DNA of 8,504 nt, taken from an uncultured Pseudomonadota bacterium (GTDB lineage: Bacteria; Pseudomonadota; Gammaproteobacteria; Burkholderiales; Usitatibacteraceae). Positions 1 through 6,196 of the stretch are shown here, one piece after another. The translations under genes were made by a program, and so were the position numbers. Under the pieces are notes generated by a model. It was not told where the DNA came from and did no database searches. It saw only the letters and a list, made by a program, of their open reading frames with translations. Each line of letters opens with the position of its first letter. The stretch's first letter is position 1. The DNA lies in contig CAMPHL010000082.1 in the NCBI GenBank assembly GCA_946885905.1, forward strand, positions 1 to 8,504, given 5' to 3'.

Positions 1-1397
1 ATGTCCGGCCGCGCACCCCACGCGGCCCCCTGCTGGCGCAGGAAAGCCTCGATCTCGGCCGGCTCGTAGCTCGCCGGGTCGATCGCGTGGCTCACGGTCT
101 TGCGCACCCCCAGGCGCAGCACGAGGTTGAAGAGGAACGCGACCAGCGTCCCGAAAACGAGGGAAGAGCCCAGGATCGCGCGCGTCGCCCCCGTCGCGTC
201 GGCCGATATCGCGGGGACGGCCTCGAGCGCGGCGCCCGCGAGCAATCCCATGCCGATCACCAGCGTGCGCCGGGAATCGAGCAGCCGCGACGTGACCACC
301 TGCAGGCCGTTGATCACGATGAAGCAGGCCGAAAACAGCAGGGTTGCGGCCATCACGGCGCGGGGCATGACCGCGAGCAGCGCGGCGAGCTTCGGCGTGA
401 GCGAGAGCACCAGGAAGGCGGCGCCGGCGGCGTAGGCGACCGTGCGGCTCGCCACGCCCGTTGCCGAGGCGAGCCCGACGGACGGTGTCGAGGTGTTGAT
501 TCCCACTGCGCCCACCGCGCCGGCGAGCAGCGTGCCGGCGCTATCGGCGAGGACGCCTCGCGTATTGCTCAGCGTATCCGGGCGTATCCAGTCGGCGTCG
601 TTGGTGCGCTGGCACACCGTGAGCGTTCCCAGGGCCTTCATCGCCGCCGCCATCGCCGCGATGGCGAAAGTCGCGGCCAGGCCGAGGTCGAAGGACCAGG
701 GCCCGAAGTGCGGAACCGGCAGGGCCAGCCATGCCGCGGCCGCGACCGGGGCGAGGTCCGGCTCGTCGAGCACGCCCCCCGCGATGGCCGCGAGATAGCC
801 GAACGCCATGCCGATGAGGGCGCAGAGCATGCGCGCGAGGCCGCTTCCCCAGACGTTCAGGCCCGCGGTCACGGCCAGCGTGGCGCAGAACACGAGCCAC
901 TCCGCGTCCTGCGCGGGGCGCGCGGGGTCGCCCAGCATCGCCCGCACCGCGACCAGGCCCGCGGTGAAGCCGATGAGCAGGATCACCAGGCCCGACAGCT
1001 CGACGGGAACCAGCTGGCGCAGGCGGTGCAGCATGGGTGCCAGCAGGCCCTCGACGATGCCGGCGAACGCGGTCATGCCGAAGACGAGGGCCAGCCCGCC
1101 CGCCTTCGCGGCGAGCAGCGAGGGCGCGATGTAGGTGGCGGTGAAGGTGGCCGGGCACATGTATCCGCTGCCGGTGCGGCGGTTCGCCTGGAGGAAGCTG
1201 GCGATCCCGAGGACGCAAAGCCCGACGGAGAGAAGCTCCGTCACCAATGCCGGGGAGGCTCCACAGGCGCGGAACACGAGCACGGGGTAGACCAGGTTCA
1301 CCGAGATGAGGGCGACGTGCTGCAGCCCGTTCAGCGCCGCGACTATCCGCGGCGGCCGCTCGTCGACGCCGTAGAGCAGACCCGCGGGTTTCCTCAT
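1..1397 (-). CDS. NCS2 (xanthine/uracil/NAT) family membrane protein, 3' end cut by window
   Basis: The minus-strand frame opens at ATG 1397-1395 and stays open for 465 codons to the window edge, so the C-terminus is missing. The protein is strongly hydrophobic with many membrane segments. NCS2/nucleobase-ascorbate transporter hallmarks are an N-terminal NGLQHVAL segment (23-30), GSGYMCPATFTATY in the TM3 region (76-89) and NTSTPSVGLASATGVASR (301-318), which matches the NAT signature region; its TGVASR tail is like that of XanQ. The usual TM8 Glu and Asp (ESIGD in XanQ) are replaced: KALGT at 254-258. After the last membrane helix (about 405-429) a soluble tail begins (430 onward) and runs off the window. 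The start overlaps the STAS stop (ATGA) with no clear Shine-Dalgarno, so translation is probably coupled. Inner-membrane location is expected. Family assignment is firm; nucleobase transport is only a family-level guess given the lost acidic residues. Confidence 0.85.
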   Translation of the reverse strand, partial: MRKPAGLLYGVDERPPRIVAALNGLQHVALISVNLVYPVLVFRACGASPALVTELLSVGLCVLGIASFLQANRRTGSGYMCPATFTATYIAPSLLAAKAGGLALVFGMTAFAGIVEGLLAPMLHRLRQLVPVELSGLVILLIGFTAGLVAVRAMLGDPARPAQDAEWLVFCATLAVTAGLNVWGSGLARMLCALIGMAFGYLAAIAGGVLDEPDLAPVAAAAWLALPVPHFGPWSFDLGLAATFAIAAMAAAMKALGTLTVCQRTNDADWIRPDTLSNTRGVLADSAGTLLAGAVGAVGINTSTPSVGLASATGVASRTVAYAAGAAFLVLSLTPKLAALLAVMPRAVMAATLLFSACFIVINGLQVVTSRLLDSRRTLVIGMGLLAGAALEAVPAISADATGATRAILGSSLVFGTLVAFLFNLVLRLGVRKTVSHAIDPASYEPAEIEAFLRQQGAAWGARPD

Positions 1398-1741
1398 CGG
1401 GCCGCGAGATGGGCCGCGCACTCCTCCCGGGTGCCGAGGATGGTGAAGACCTGGTCGAAGGCCCCCATCTCGAACATCCGCCGGACCTCGCCGGCGATGC
1501 CGCACAACGCCAGCGCGCAGCGGCTCGCTTCGCCTTGCTGCGCGGCGATCAGCAGGGCGCGGAATCCGGCGCTGCTGATGTAGGCGACGTGGCGAAAGTC
1601 GACGATCAGGCCGGTGCAGCCCGAGGCCACCAGCTGGCTCAGCTTCTCCTGCAGGCCCGGGGCGCTCGTGCTGTCGATGCGGCCCTTTACTTCAAGGGCC
1701 GCGATGCCGTCGGTTCGGTCTTCACTGATCTCGATGGCCAT
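1394..1741 (-). CDS. STAS-domain anti-sigma factor antagonist (RsbV/SpoIIAA-like)
   Basis: This 115-residue protein is a single STAS domain, the usual size for SpoIIAA/RsbV. In these systems the unphosphorylated antagonist binds the kinase/anti-sigma partner and frees that partner's other target. The signature lies at 48-62: DFRHVAYISSAGFRA. Aligned with SpoIIAA (FMDSSG), Ser57 falls on the phosphoacceptor Ser58, while the preceding Asp is replaced by Ser56 and the following Ser by Ala58; the ISSAG form is common in Gram-negative STAS proteins. The C-terminal part (MFEMGAFDQVFTI, about 89-101) matches the last helix of the fold. The start at 1741 is the first possible one, since a TGA sits two codons upstream in frame. 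It follows the kinase gene after a 90-base gap and overlaps the NCS2 gene by 4 bases. The target controlled by this switch is not visible here. Confidence 0.92.
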   Translation of the reverse strand: MAIEISEDRTDGIAALEVKGRIDSTSAPGLQEKLSQLVASGCTGLIVDFRHVAYISSAGFRALLIAAQQGEASRCALALCGIAGEVRRMFEMGAFDQVFTILGTREECAAHLAAR

Positions 1742-1801
1742 GCCTCATCTCGTGTTGACGTGCCTCAGCTGCGCCGCGAGTGTCGCACGCGGCAGATGCA
1801 G

Positions 1802-1827
1802 CGGCAATGAGCCGGTACGGCAATGAG
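1802..1827. repeat. Two 10-base direct repeats between kinase and STAS genes
   Basis: CGGCAATGAG occurs at 1802-1811 and again, identical, at 1818-1827, separated by CCGGTA (16-base period). It lies in the 90-base gap (1742-1831) just after the kinase stop codon. It could be a small regulatory site or chance. No hairpin followed by a T run is seen in the gap, so the kinase and STAS genes may be co-transcribed. Confidence 0.35.
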
Positions 1828-1831
1828 ACTA

Positions 1832-2245
1832 TCAAGCGCTCTCGAGGCGTCGGCGCAGCGTGATGCGATTGCGGCCTTCTACGCGCATGTACTCCATCGC
1901 ATGCGTGAGCTGGCGCACGAACAGGACGCCGATCCCGCCGGGCGTGCGTTCCGCCAGCGTCCCCGGCAGGACCGGGGCCGCGGCCTGCGTGGGATCGAAG
2001 GCCGCCCCGTCGTCCTCGATCTCGATCACGACTTCCCCGTCGGCGCGCTCGAGCGTGACCGAGATCTCGTGGCCCGCCGCGCCGCCGAGTCCGTGCCGGA
2101 TCGTATTCGAGAGAAGCTCGTCGAGCACCACGCAAAGGGCGTTGGCGTCGGCCTCCCCGAGCCGGTGGCTTTCCCGGAAGGCATCCACGAAATCCATGGC
2201 CCGCCCGATCTCGGACAAGCGGCTGTCGATGACCAGTCGTATCAT
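1832..2245 (-). CDS. RsbW/SpoIIAB-like ATP-binding serine kinase (anti-sigma factor family)
   Basis: The 137-residue protein is a GHKL (HATPase_c_2) domain of the anti-sigma-factor kinase type, with normal family length. The N box is at 42-52: DELLSNTIRHG with Glu43 and Asn47, the catalytic base and Mg-binding Asn. The G1 box is DDGAAFDP (78-85) and the G2 box is TPGGIGV (101-107), closing the ATP lid. Such proteins phosphorylate a STAS antagonist and sequester a target, classically a sigma factor. Its natural partner is the STAS protein encoded just downstream; the phosphatase that would reverse the reaction starts 33 bases away on the other strand. ATG at 2245 gives the standard N-terminus of the family, although no good Shine-Dalgarno precedes it. 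Function as kinase is inferred from intact motifs; whether it binds a sigma factor or something else cannot be told, as no sigma gene lies in the window. Confidence 0.9.
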   Translation of the reverse strand: MIRLVIDSRLSEIGRAMDFVDAFRESHRLGEADANALCVVLDELLSNTIRHGLGGAAGHEISVTLERADGEVVIEIEDDGAAFDPTQAAAPVLPGTLAERTPGGIGVLFVRQLTHAMEYMRVEGRNRITLRRRLESA

Positions 2246-2278
2246 TGGCCGCCATCATAGTCGTTCCCCGGAGACCGC
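2246..2278. promoter_or_regulatory. 33-base divergent gap between kinase and phosphatase genes
   Basis: This gap separates the two start codons of the partner-switching module, so promoters for both directions must lie here or inside the opposing coding regions. Candidate -10 hexamers are TATCAT on the plus strand (2240-2245) and TATGAT on the minus strand (2259-2254), each 5 of 6 matches to the sigma-70 consensus, but neither has a convincing -35 at normal spacing, and the minus-strand one would give a nearly leaderless transcript. An alternative sigma factor is possible. No palindrome was seen. Confidence 0.25.
2270..2273 (+). promoter_or_regulatory. Ribosome binding site of the FHA-phosphatase gene
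   Basis: GGAG sits 5 bases before the ATG at 2279 and supports that start. It lies wholly within the short divergent gap. Confidence 0.6.
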
Positions 2279-3406
2279 ATGACGCAGACCAGCGCCCCGC
2301 CGCTCGACAACACCACCGTCCTCGTGAAGGGGCCGGTGGCCGGATCCGGGCCCGACGACCGGGTCCACTACCTGGTCGTGAGCGCAGATCCGGCGGCCGG
2401 CCAGCGCATGGAGCTGGGCGCGAAGCCCATCGTGATCGGCCGCGAGCCCCCTGCCGACATGGTGCTCCCGGACACGCGCATCTCGCGCAAGCACTGCCGG
2501 GTGGGACTGGTCCTGGACGACGTTTTCGTGACCGACCTGGGCTCCTCCAACGGCACCTACATCGACGGGCAGCGGGTATCGGGCAACGCGTTCCTCCCGG
2601 TCGGCGGAAGGTTGCGCCTGGGCGACCACACGCTGGTGCACGAATGGCGCGCGCGCCGCGACGTGCAGGCATCGAGGGAGCTCGACCACGACCTCGAGAA
2701 CGCGAGCCAGTACGTGCGCTCGCTCATTCCGCCGCCGCTGGAATCGGGTCCGATCCGCACGGAGTGGATCCTCCTGCCCTCCACGCGGCTGGGGGGCGAC
2801 GTGTTCGGCTACCACCACCTGGACGACGACCGCTTCGCGATCTACCTCATCGACGTGTCGGGACACGGTACCGGCCCCGCAATGCACGCCGTCTCGGTGA
2901 CGAACGTGATCCGCGGGCGCTCGATGCCGGGCGTCGATCCCGGCTCGCCGGCGCAGGTCGCGCGCTACCTCAATTCGACCTTCCAGATGTCGAGCCACGG
3001 CGGCCTCTACTTCACGATCTGGTACGGCGTCTACGACCTGCGCAGCCGCGAGATCACGTACTGCTCCGCCGGCCATCACCAGTCGCTCCTGGTAGGGCCC
3101 GAGCGCAACGCGTCCGTGGCCCTGCGCACCCCGAATATCGCGATCGGTGTCACGCCGTCGTTCCAGTTTTCGGAGTCGCGCGCGCCGGTGCCGCCGGGAA
3201 GCTCCCTGTACGTGTTCAGCGACGGGGCGTTCGAGATCGAAATGGCCGATGGCGAGCAGTGGACGATCGAAGCCTTCGCGCAGGCGGTGAGCGCGCCGCG
3301 TGGCGCGACCCCCGAGACCGACCGCCTGCGCGATGCGGCACGCGCGGTCGCGAAGAGCCCGGCCTTCGACGACGACTTCTCGATCGTGGTGGCGACTTTC
3401 GCGTAG
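2279..3406 (+). CDS. FHA-domain PP2C/SpoIIE-family serine phosphatase
   Basis: This 375-residue protein joins two domains. The FHA domain (about 30-122) has all key positions: GR (54-55), SRKH (69-72) and SSNGT (89-93), so it should bind phosphothreonine peptides. A helical linker (about 127-150, with the RSLIPPPLE segment) leads to a SpoIIE/RsbU-type PP2C domain (about 155-375). Metal-binding residues are visible: Asp174 in LGGDVFGY, Asp192 in IDVSGHGTGPA, Asp315 in FSDGAFE, and the Asp364-366 run in DDDFSIVV. The usual second Asp of GGDxxD is Gly177, and YxNAGH is YCSAGHH (261-266). Its expected job is to dephosphorylate the STAS antagonist encoded across the divergent gap, with the FHA domain supplying the signal input. 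No membrane segment is seen, so it is cytoplasmic. The lyase gene starts 10 bases after its stop, so it may head that operon. Confidence 0.92.
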   Translation: MTQTSAPPLDNTTVLVKGPVAGSGPDDRVHYLVVSADPAAGQRMELGAKPIVIGREPPADMVLPDTRISRKHCRVGLVLDDVFVTDLGSSNGTYIDGQRVSGNAFLPVGGRLRLGDHTLVHEWRARRDVQASRELDHDLENASQYVRSLIPPPLESGPIRTEWILLPSTRLGGDVFGYHHLDDDRFAIYLIDVSGHGTGPAMHAVSVTNVIRGRSMPGVDPGSPAQVARYLNSTFQMSSHGGLYFTIWYGVYDLRSREITYCSAGHHQSLLVGPERNASVALRTPNIAIGVTPSFQFSESRAPVPPGSSLYVFSDGAFEIEMADGEQWTIEAFAQAVSAPRGATPETDRLRDAARAVAKSPAFDDDFSIVVATFA

Positions 3407-3416
3407 GCTCACCCGG

Positions 3417-4535
3417 ATGAACGACACCGCGGCGCGCCCGGCGCCGGTGGACATCCTCGGCGACTACTGGCCGGGAATCCAGATCTACTACCCGCCGGTC
3501 AAGTACGCGCCCTCGCTCGGCATCTACGAGACCATGGAGCAGGCGGCCGAGCGATTCCGCAAGCACGGCTGGAACACCACGTCGCACACGCTGCTCTTCG
3601 ACCTCGAGGACGGCTGCCGCCAGAAGGAGATGAGCCGGGAGCTCCTGCGCCGCGAGCTTCCCGGGATGCCGCGCAAGAAGGAAGTGCAGGTCGCGGTGCG
3701 CATCAATCCGTTCCGCACCGAGGAGTACGAGCTGGACTTGAAGCTCGTGCGCGACCTGGCCCCCCACTTCGACGTGGTGATGCTCGCCAAGGCGGGCGAG
3801 GCGTACGGCTCGCCCGAGATCCGCGACCTCTCGGCCGTGCTGGTGGGCCTGAACCACCGCATGACCATCCAGCCGATCATCGAGCATCCGAAGTCGCTCA
3901 AGATCGCGCCCGAGCTCATGCAGTACTCGACGGTGAAGCACGTGGTGTTCGGCATCCACGACTTCTCCAAGGCGATGGGCATCGCGATCACGCCGCGCAA
4001 CTGGACCGAGGAGCTCAAGTTCTACCTGCACGACATCCTCTTCGAGGCGCGCATCGCGGGCAAGGGCGTGATCGGCGCGGTTGAGACGCTGATCGGCGAG
4101 GCCGCGATGCCGGAGGAGTTCGTCGAGCCGCACGACGTGCGCCGCTGGCTGGACCTGCACGGCGACGAGGAATCGCGCGTGGTCTACCGGCACGCGCTCG
4201 AGGAGGCCTCGATGGGCCTTTCCGGAAAGCAGGTGATCCATCCGTCCCACATCCATCCCTGCAAGGTCGCATTCACGCCCTCGCCTTCGGAGATCAGGAC
4301 CAAGATCGCGATCCTCAGGGCCGCCATCGAGGCCGACGCGCTGCTCGGGGGCGCGATCAAGTTCGAAGGAGAGATGCTCGATCCGCCCATGTTCGGCAAG
4401 GCGCTGCAGACACTGCTCAAGGCGCACGCGCTGCACGCGCTCTCCGAAGCCGACACCGCATTCGCGATCGAGGTGCTGAGGAAACTCCCGGAGCAGGTGG
4501 TGCGGGAGAACTGGCCGTATGGAGTGATCCTCTAA
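3417..4535 (+). CDS. HpcH/HpaI aldolase/citrate lyase family protein (CitE-like C-C lyase)
   Basis: The 372-residue product has the TIM-barrel layout of CitE-like lyases, which make or break C-C bonds next to a CoA thioester or keto acid with a bound divalent metal. Visible family positions are LFDLEDG (60-66), VRINP (94-98, Arg95), VVMLAKAGEA (120-129), PIIEHPKSL with Glu156 as likely metal ligand (153-161), FGIHDFSKAMG with Asp182 as second ligand (178-188), and GKQVIHPSHI (270-279), the substrate-closing motif typical of malyl-CoA and citramalyl-CoA lyases. It is longer than classical CitE (about 290-300 residues), closer to malyl-CoA lyase-like members. The frame is open further upstream to 3300, but an ATG there would overlap the phosphatase coding end; ATG 3417 gives a sensible N-terminus, though its ribosome site is weak. 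The CoA ligase gene follows after 5 bases, supporting a CoA-thioester substrate. The exact substrate is unknown. Confidence 0.85.
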   Translation: MNDTAARPAPVDILGDYWPGIQIYYPPVKYAPSLGIYETMEQAAERFRKHGWNTTSHTLLFDLEDGCRQKEMSRELLRRELPGMPRKKEVQVAVRINPFRTEEYELDLKLVRDLAPHFDVVMLAKAGEAYGSPEIRDLSAVLVGLNHRMTIQPIIEHPKSLKIAPELMQYSTVKHVVFGIHDFSKAMGIAITPRNWTEELKFYLHDILFEARIAGKGVIGAVETLIGEAAMPEEFVEPHDVRRWLDLHGDEESRVVYRHALEEASMGLSGKQVIHPSHIHPCKVAFTPSPSEIRTKIAILRAAIEADALLGGAIKFEGEMLDPPMFGKALQTLLKAHALHALSEADTAFAIEVLRKLPEQVVRENWPYGVIL

Positions 4536-4540
4536 GCGAG

Positions 4541-6145
4541 ATGGCGTTCGAGCCGTTCCCGGAGTGGCGCTGGGACCTCCCCGAATTCCTCAACATCGGC
4601 GTGGCGTGCACCGACGCGCACCTCGGCACCTCCGCGCAGGAACGCGTCGCGATGGTAGTCGAGGACGACGCCCACGGCACGAGCTCGATCACGTACCGGG
4701 AGCTCGCCGAGCGCACGGCACGCTTCGCGCAGCTCCTGCGCACCATGGGCGTGGCCGCGGGCGACCGCGTCCTCATCCGGCTGCCCAACTCGATCGACTA
4801 TCCCACCGCGTTCTTCGGCACGCTCAAGCGCGGGGCCATCGCGGTGCCCACCTCGACCCTGCTCACCGCCGAGGAGGTGCGCTACCTGCTGCAGGATTCG
4901 CAGGCCGTGGCGATGGTCATCGACGAGGCCGGGCTGGAAGCGATGGGCGCGTCGCTGCGCGGCGCGGGGCTGCTCCGCGACGTGATCATCGCCGGTGCGC
5001 CGCTCGCGCAGGCGCTCGCCGCCGCGCCCCGGATGCAGCCGCCCGAGCGCACGCGAGCGCAGGATCCGGCCTACCTCGTCTATACCTCGGGCACGAGCGG
5101 CTATCCCAAGGGCGTGCTGCATGGCCATCGCTCGCTCGTGGGCCGCATGCCTGCCGCGCACTACTGGTTCGACTGGCCGCTCGCAGGCAGTGGCGCCGAT
5201 CGCGTCGATCGCATCGTGCATTCGGGCAAGTTCAACTGGACGTACGTGCTCGGATCCGCGCTCATGGACCCGCTCTTCCGCGGCCAGACCGTGATCGCGC
5301 ACGAAGGCGGGAACGACGCGGCCACGTGGCCCCGCCTCATCGCGAAGCACGCGGCCACGGTGCTGATCGGCGTTCCCACGATCTATCGCCAGATCTTGCA
5401 GAGGACTTCCCTCGGGCGCGCCGACGTGCCGACGCTGCGCCATTGCATGAGCGCCGGCGAGCACCTGTCCGACGAGGTGTTCGCCCAGTGGAAGGCGCGC
5501 TTCGGCCTCGACATCTACGAGGCGGTCGGCATGAGCGAGTGCAGCTACTACCTGTCGCAGAACAAGCTGCGGCCGATCCGGCCCGGGAGCGCCGGATTTC
5601 CCCAGCCCGGCCACGACGTGCGCCTGCTCGATCCGGAGACGCGCGCCGAGGTGCCCCGGGGCGAGGAAGGGATGATCGCCATTCCGGAAGACGACCCGGG
5701 CCTCTTCCTGCGCTACTGGAACATGCCGGAGGAGACGGCGAGATCGCGGCGCGACGGCTGGTACCTCACCGGCGACTACGCGCGCGCCGATGCCGACGGC
5801 TACCTGTGGTTCCTCGGCCGCAAGGACGACATCATCAAGAGCTTCGGCTATCGCGTCTCGCCCTATGAAGTCGAGCGCGTGCTCAAGGGCCATCCGGCGG
5901 TCGCCGACTGCGCCTGCGTGGGCGAGGACGTCGAGCCCGGCAAGCGGATCGTCGTGGCCTACGTGATCCTGCAGCCCGAGGCCAAAGCCGGCGAGAAAGA
6001 GCTCCTCGCATTCGGGCGCGAGCACCTTGCCGCCTACAAGGCGCCCAAGGCCATCTACTTCGCCAGGGAGTTTCCGCGGACGAGGAACGGGAAGATTCTC
6101 AGGCGGGAGATAACGCCGAAAATCGCAGTTGCCAGGGACCAGTAG
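4541..6145 (+). CDS. AMP-forming acyl-CoA synthetase (ANL superfamily)
   Basis: This 534-residue enzyme should activate a carboxylic acid with ATP to an acyl-adenylate and then form the CoA thioester. All adenylating-enzyme core motifs are present: YTSGTSGYPKGV (181-192, the phosphate loop), YEAVGMSE (326-333), YLTGDYARAD (408-417, Asp412 binding ribose), GRKDDIIKSFGYRVSPYEVE (426-445, hinge) and TRNGKILRRE (514-523) with the catalytic Lys518. Length and motifs fit medium-chain, acetyl- or benzoate-type acyl-CoA ligases, and the N-terminal region resembles ACSM-like enzymes. It starts 5 bases after the CitE-like lyase stop and ends 51 bases before a convergent gene, so it is the last gene of its operon. 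Pairing with a lyase suggests activation of an organic acid whose CoA ester is handled by the lyase. The acid cannot be told from sequence by eye; automatic names such as AMP-dependent synthetase are the safe level. Confidence 0.92.
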   Translation: MAFEPFPEWRWDLPEFLNIGVACTDAHLGTSAQERVAMVVEDDAHGTSSITYRELAERTARFAQLLRTMGVAAGDRVLIRLPNSIDYPTAFFGTLKRGAIAVPTSTLLTAEEVRYLLQDSQAVAMVIDEAGLEAMGASLRGAGLLRDVIIAGAPLAQALAAAPRMQPPERTRAQDPAYLVYTSGTSGYPKGVLHGHRSLVGRMPAAHYWFDWPLAGSGADRVDRIVHSGKFNWTYVLGSALMDPLFRGQTVIAHEGGNDAATWPRLIAKHAATVLIGVPTIYRQILQRTSLGRADVPTLRHCMSAGEHLSDEVFAQWKARFGLDIYEAVGMSECSYYLSQNKLRPIRPGSAGFPQPGHDVRLLDPETRAEVPRGEEGMIAIPEDDPGLFLRYWNMPEETARSRRDGWYLTGDYARADADGYLWFLGRKDDIIKSFGYRVSPYEVERVLKGHPAVADCACVGEDVEPGKRIVVAYVILQPEAKAGEKELLAFGREHLAAYKAPKAIYFAREFPRTRNGKILRREITPKIAVARDQ

Positions 6146-6196
6146 CCGACAAAGCAGAATCGCCTTGGTATTTTCCTGGCTCCCGGTTCCCGGCTC
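6146..6196. other. Convergent gap with 7-base tandem repeat, no clear terminator
   Basis: The 51 bases between the convergent ligase and enolase genes contain two near-perfect 7-base units, TCCCGGT and TCCCGGC (6181-6194), followed by TCC, which runs into the stop codon of the enolase-family gene. No stable stem with a T tract was found for either direction, so termination may be Rho-dependent. The repeat may be chance in this GC-rich DNA. Confidence 0.35.

Noticed and set aside
541..1218. Minus-strand open frame of 225 codons
   Set aside because: It is an out-of-frame shadow of the NCS2 gene, rich in Arg, Pro and Gly, with no membrane segments, whereas the correct frame shows clear NCS2 motifs.
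87..1583. Long plus-strand open frame of 498 codons
   Set aside because: It runs antisense through the NCS2 and STAS genes, has low-complexity Arg/Gly/Glu-rich composition and no domain; it is a by-product of high GC.
3300..3416. Upstream ATG at 3300 as start of the lyase
   Set aside because: It would add 39 Arg-rich residues read out of frame through the phosphatase C-terminus; ATG 3417 gives a natural N-terminus.
2255..3454. Minus-strand open frame of 399 codons opposite the phosphatase
   Set aside because: Antisense to a gene with intact FHA and PP2C motifs; its His/Arg-rich composition is typical of a GC shadow.
3216..4436. Minus-strand open frame of 406 codons opposite the lyase
   Set aside because: Antisense shadow; the plus-strand frame carries all lyase motifs.
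4532..6025. Minus-strand open frame of 497 codons opposite the acyl-CoA synthetase
   Set aside because: Antisense shadow with His/Arg/Glu-rich composition and no recognisable domain.
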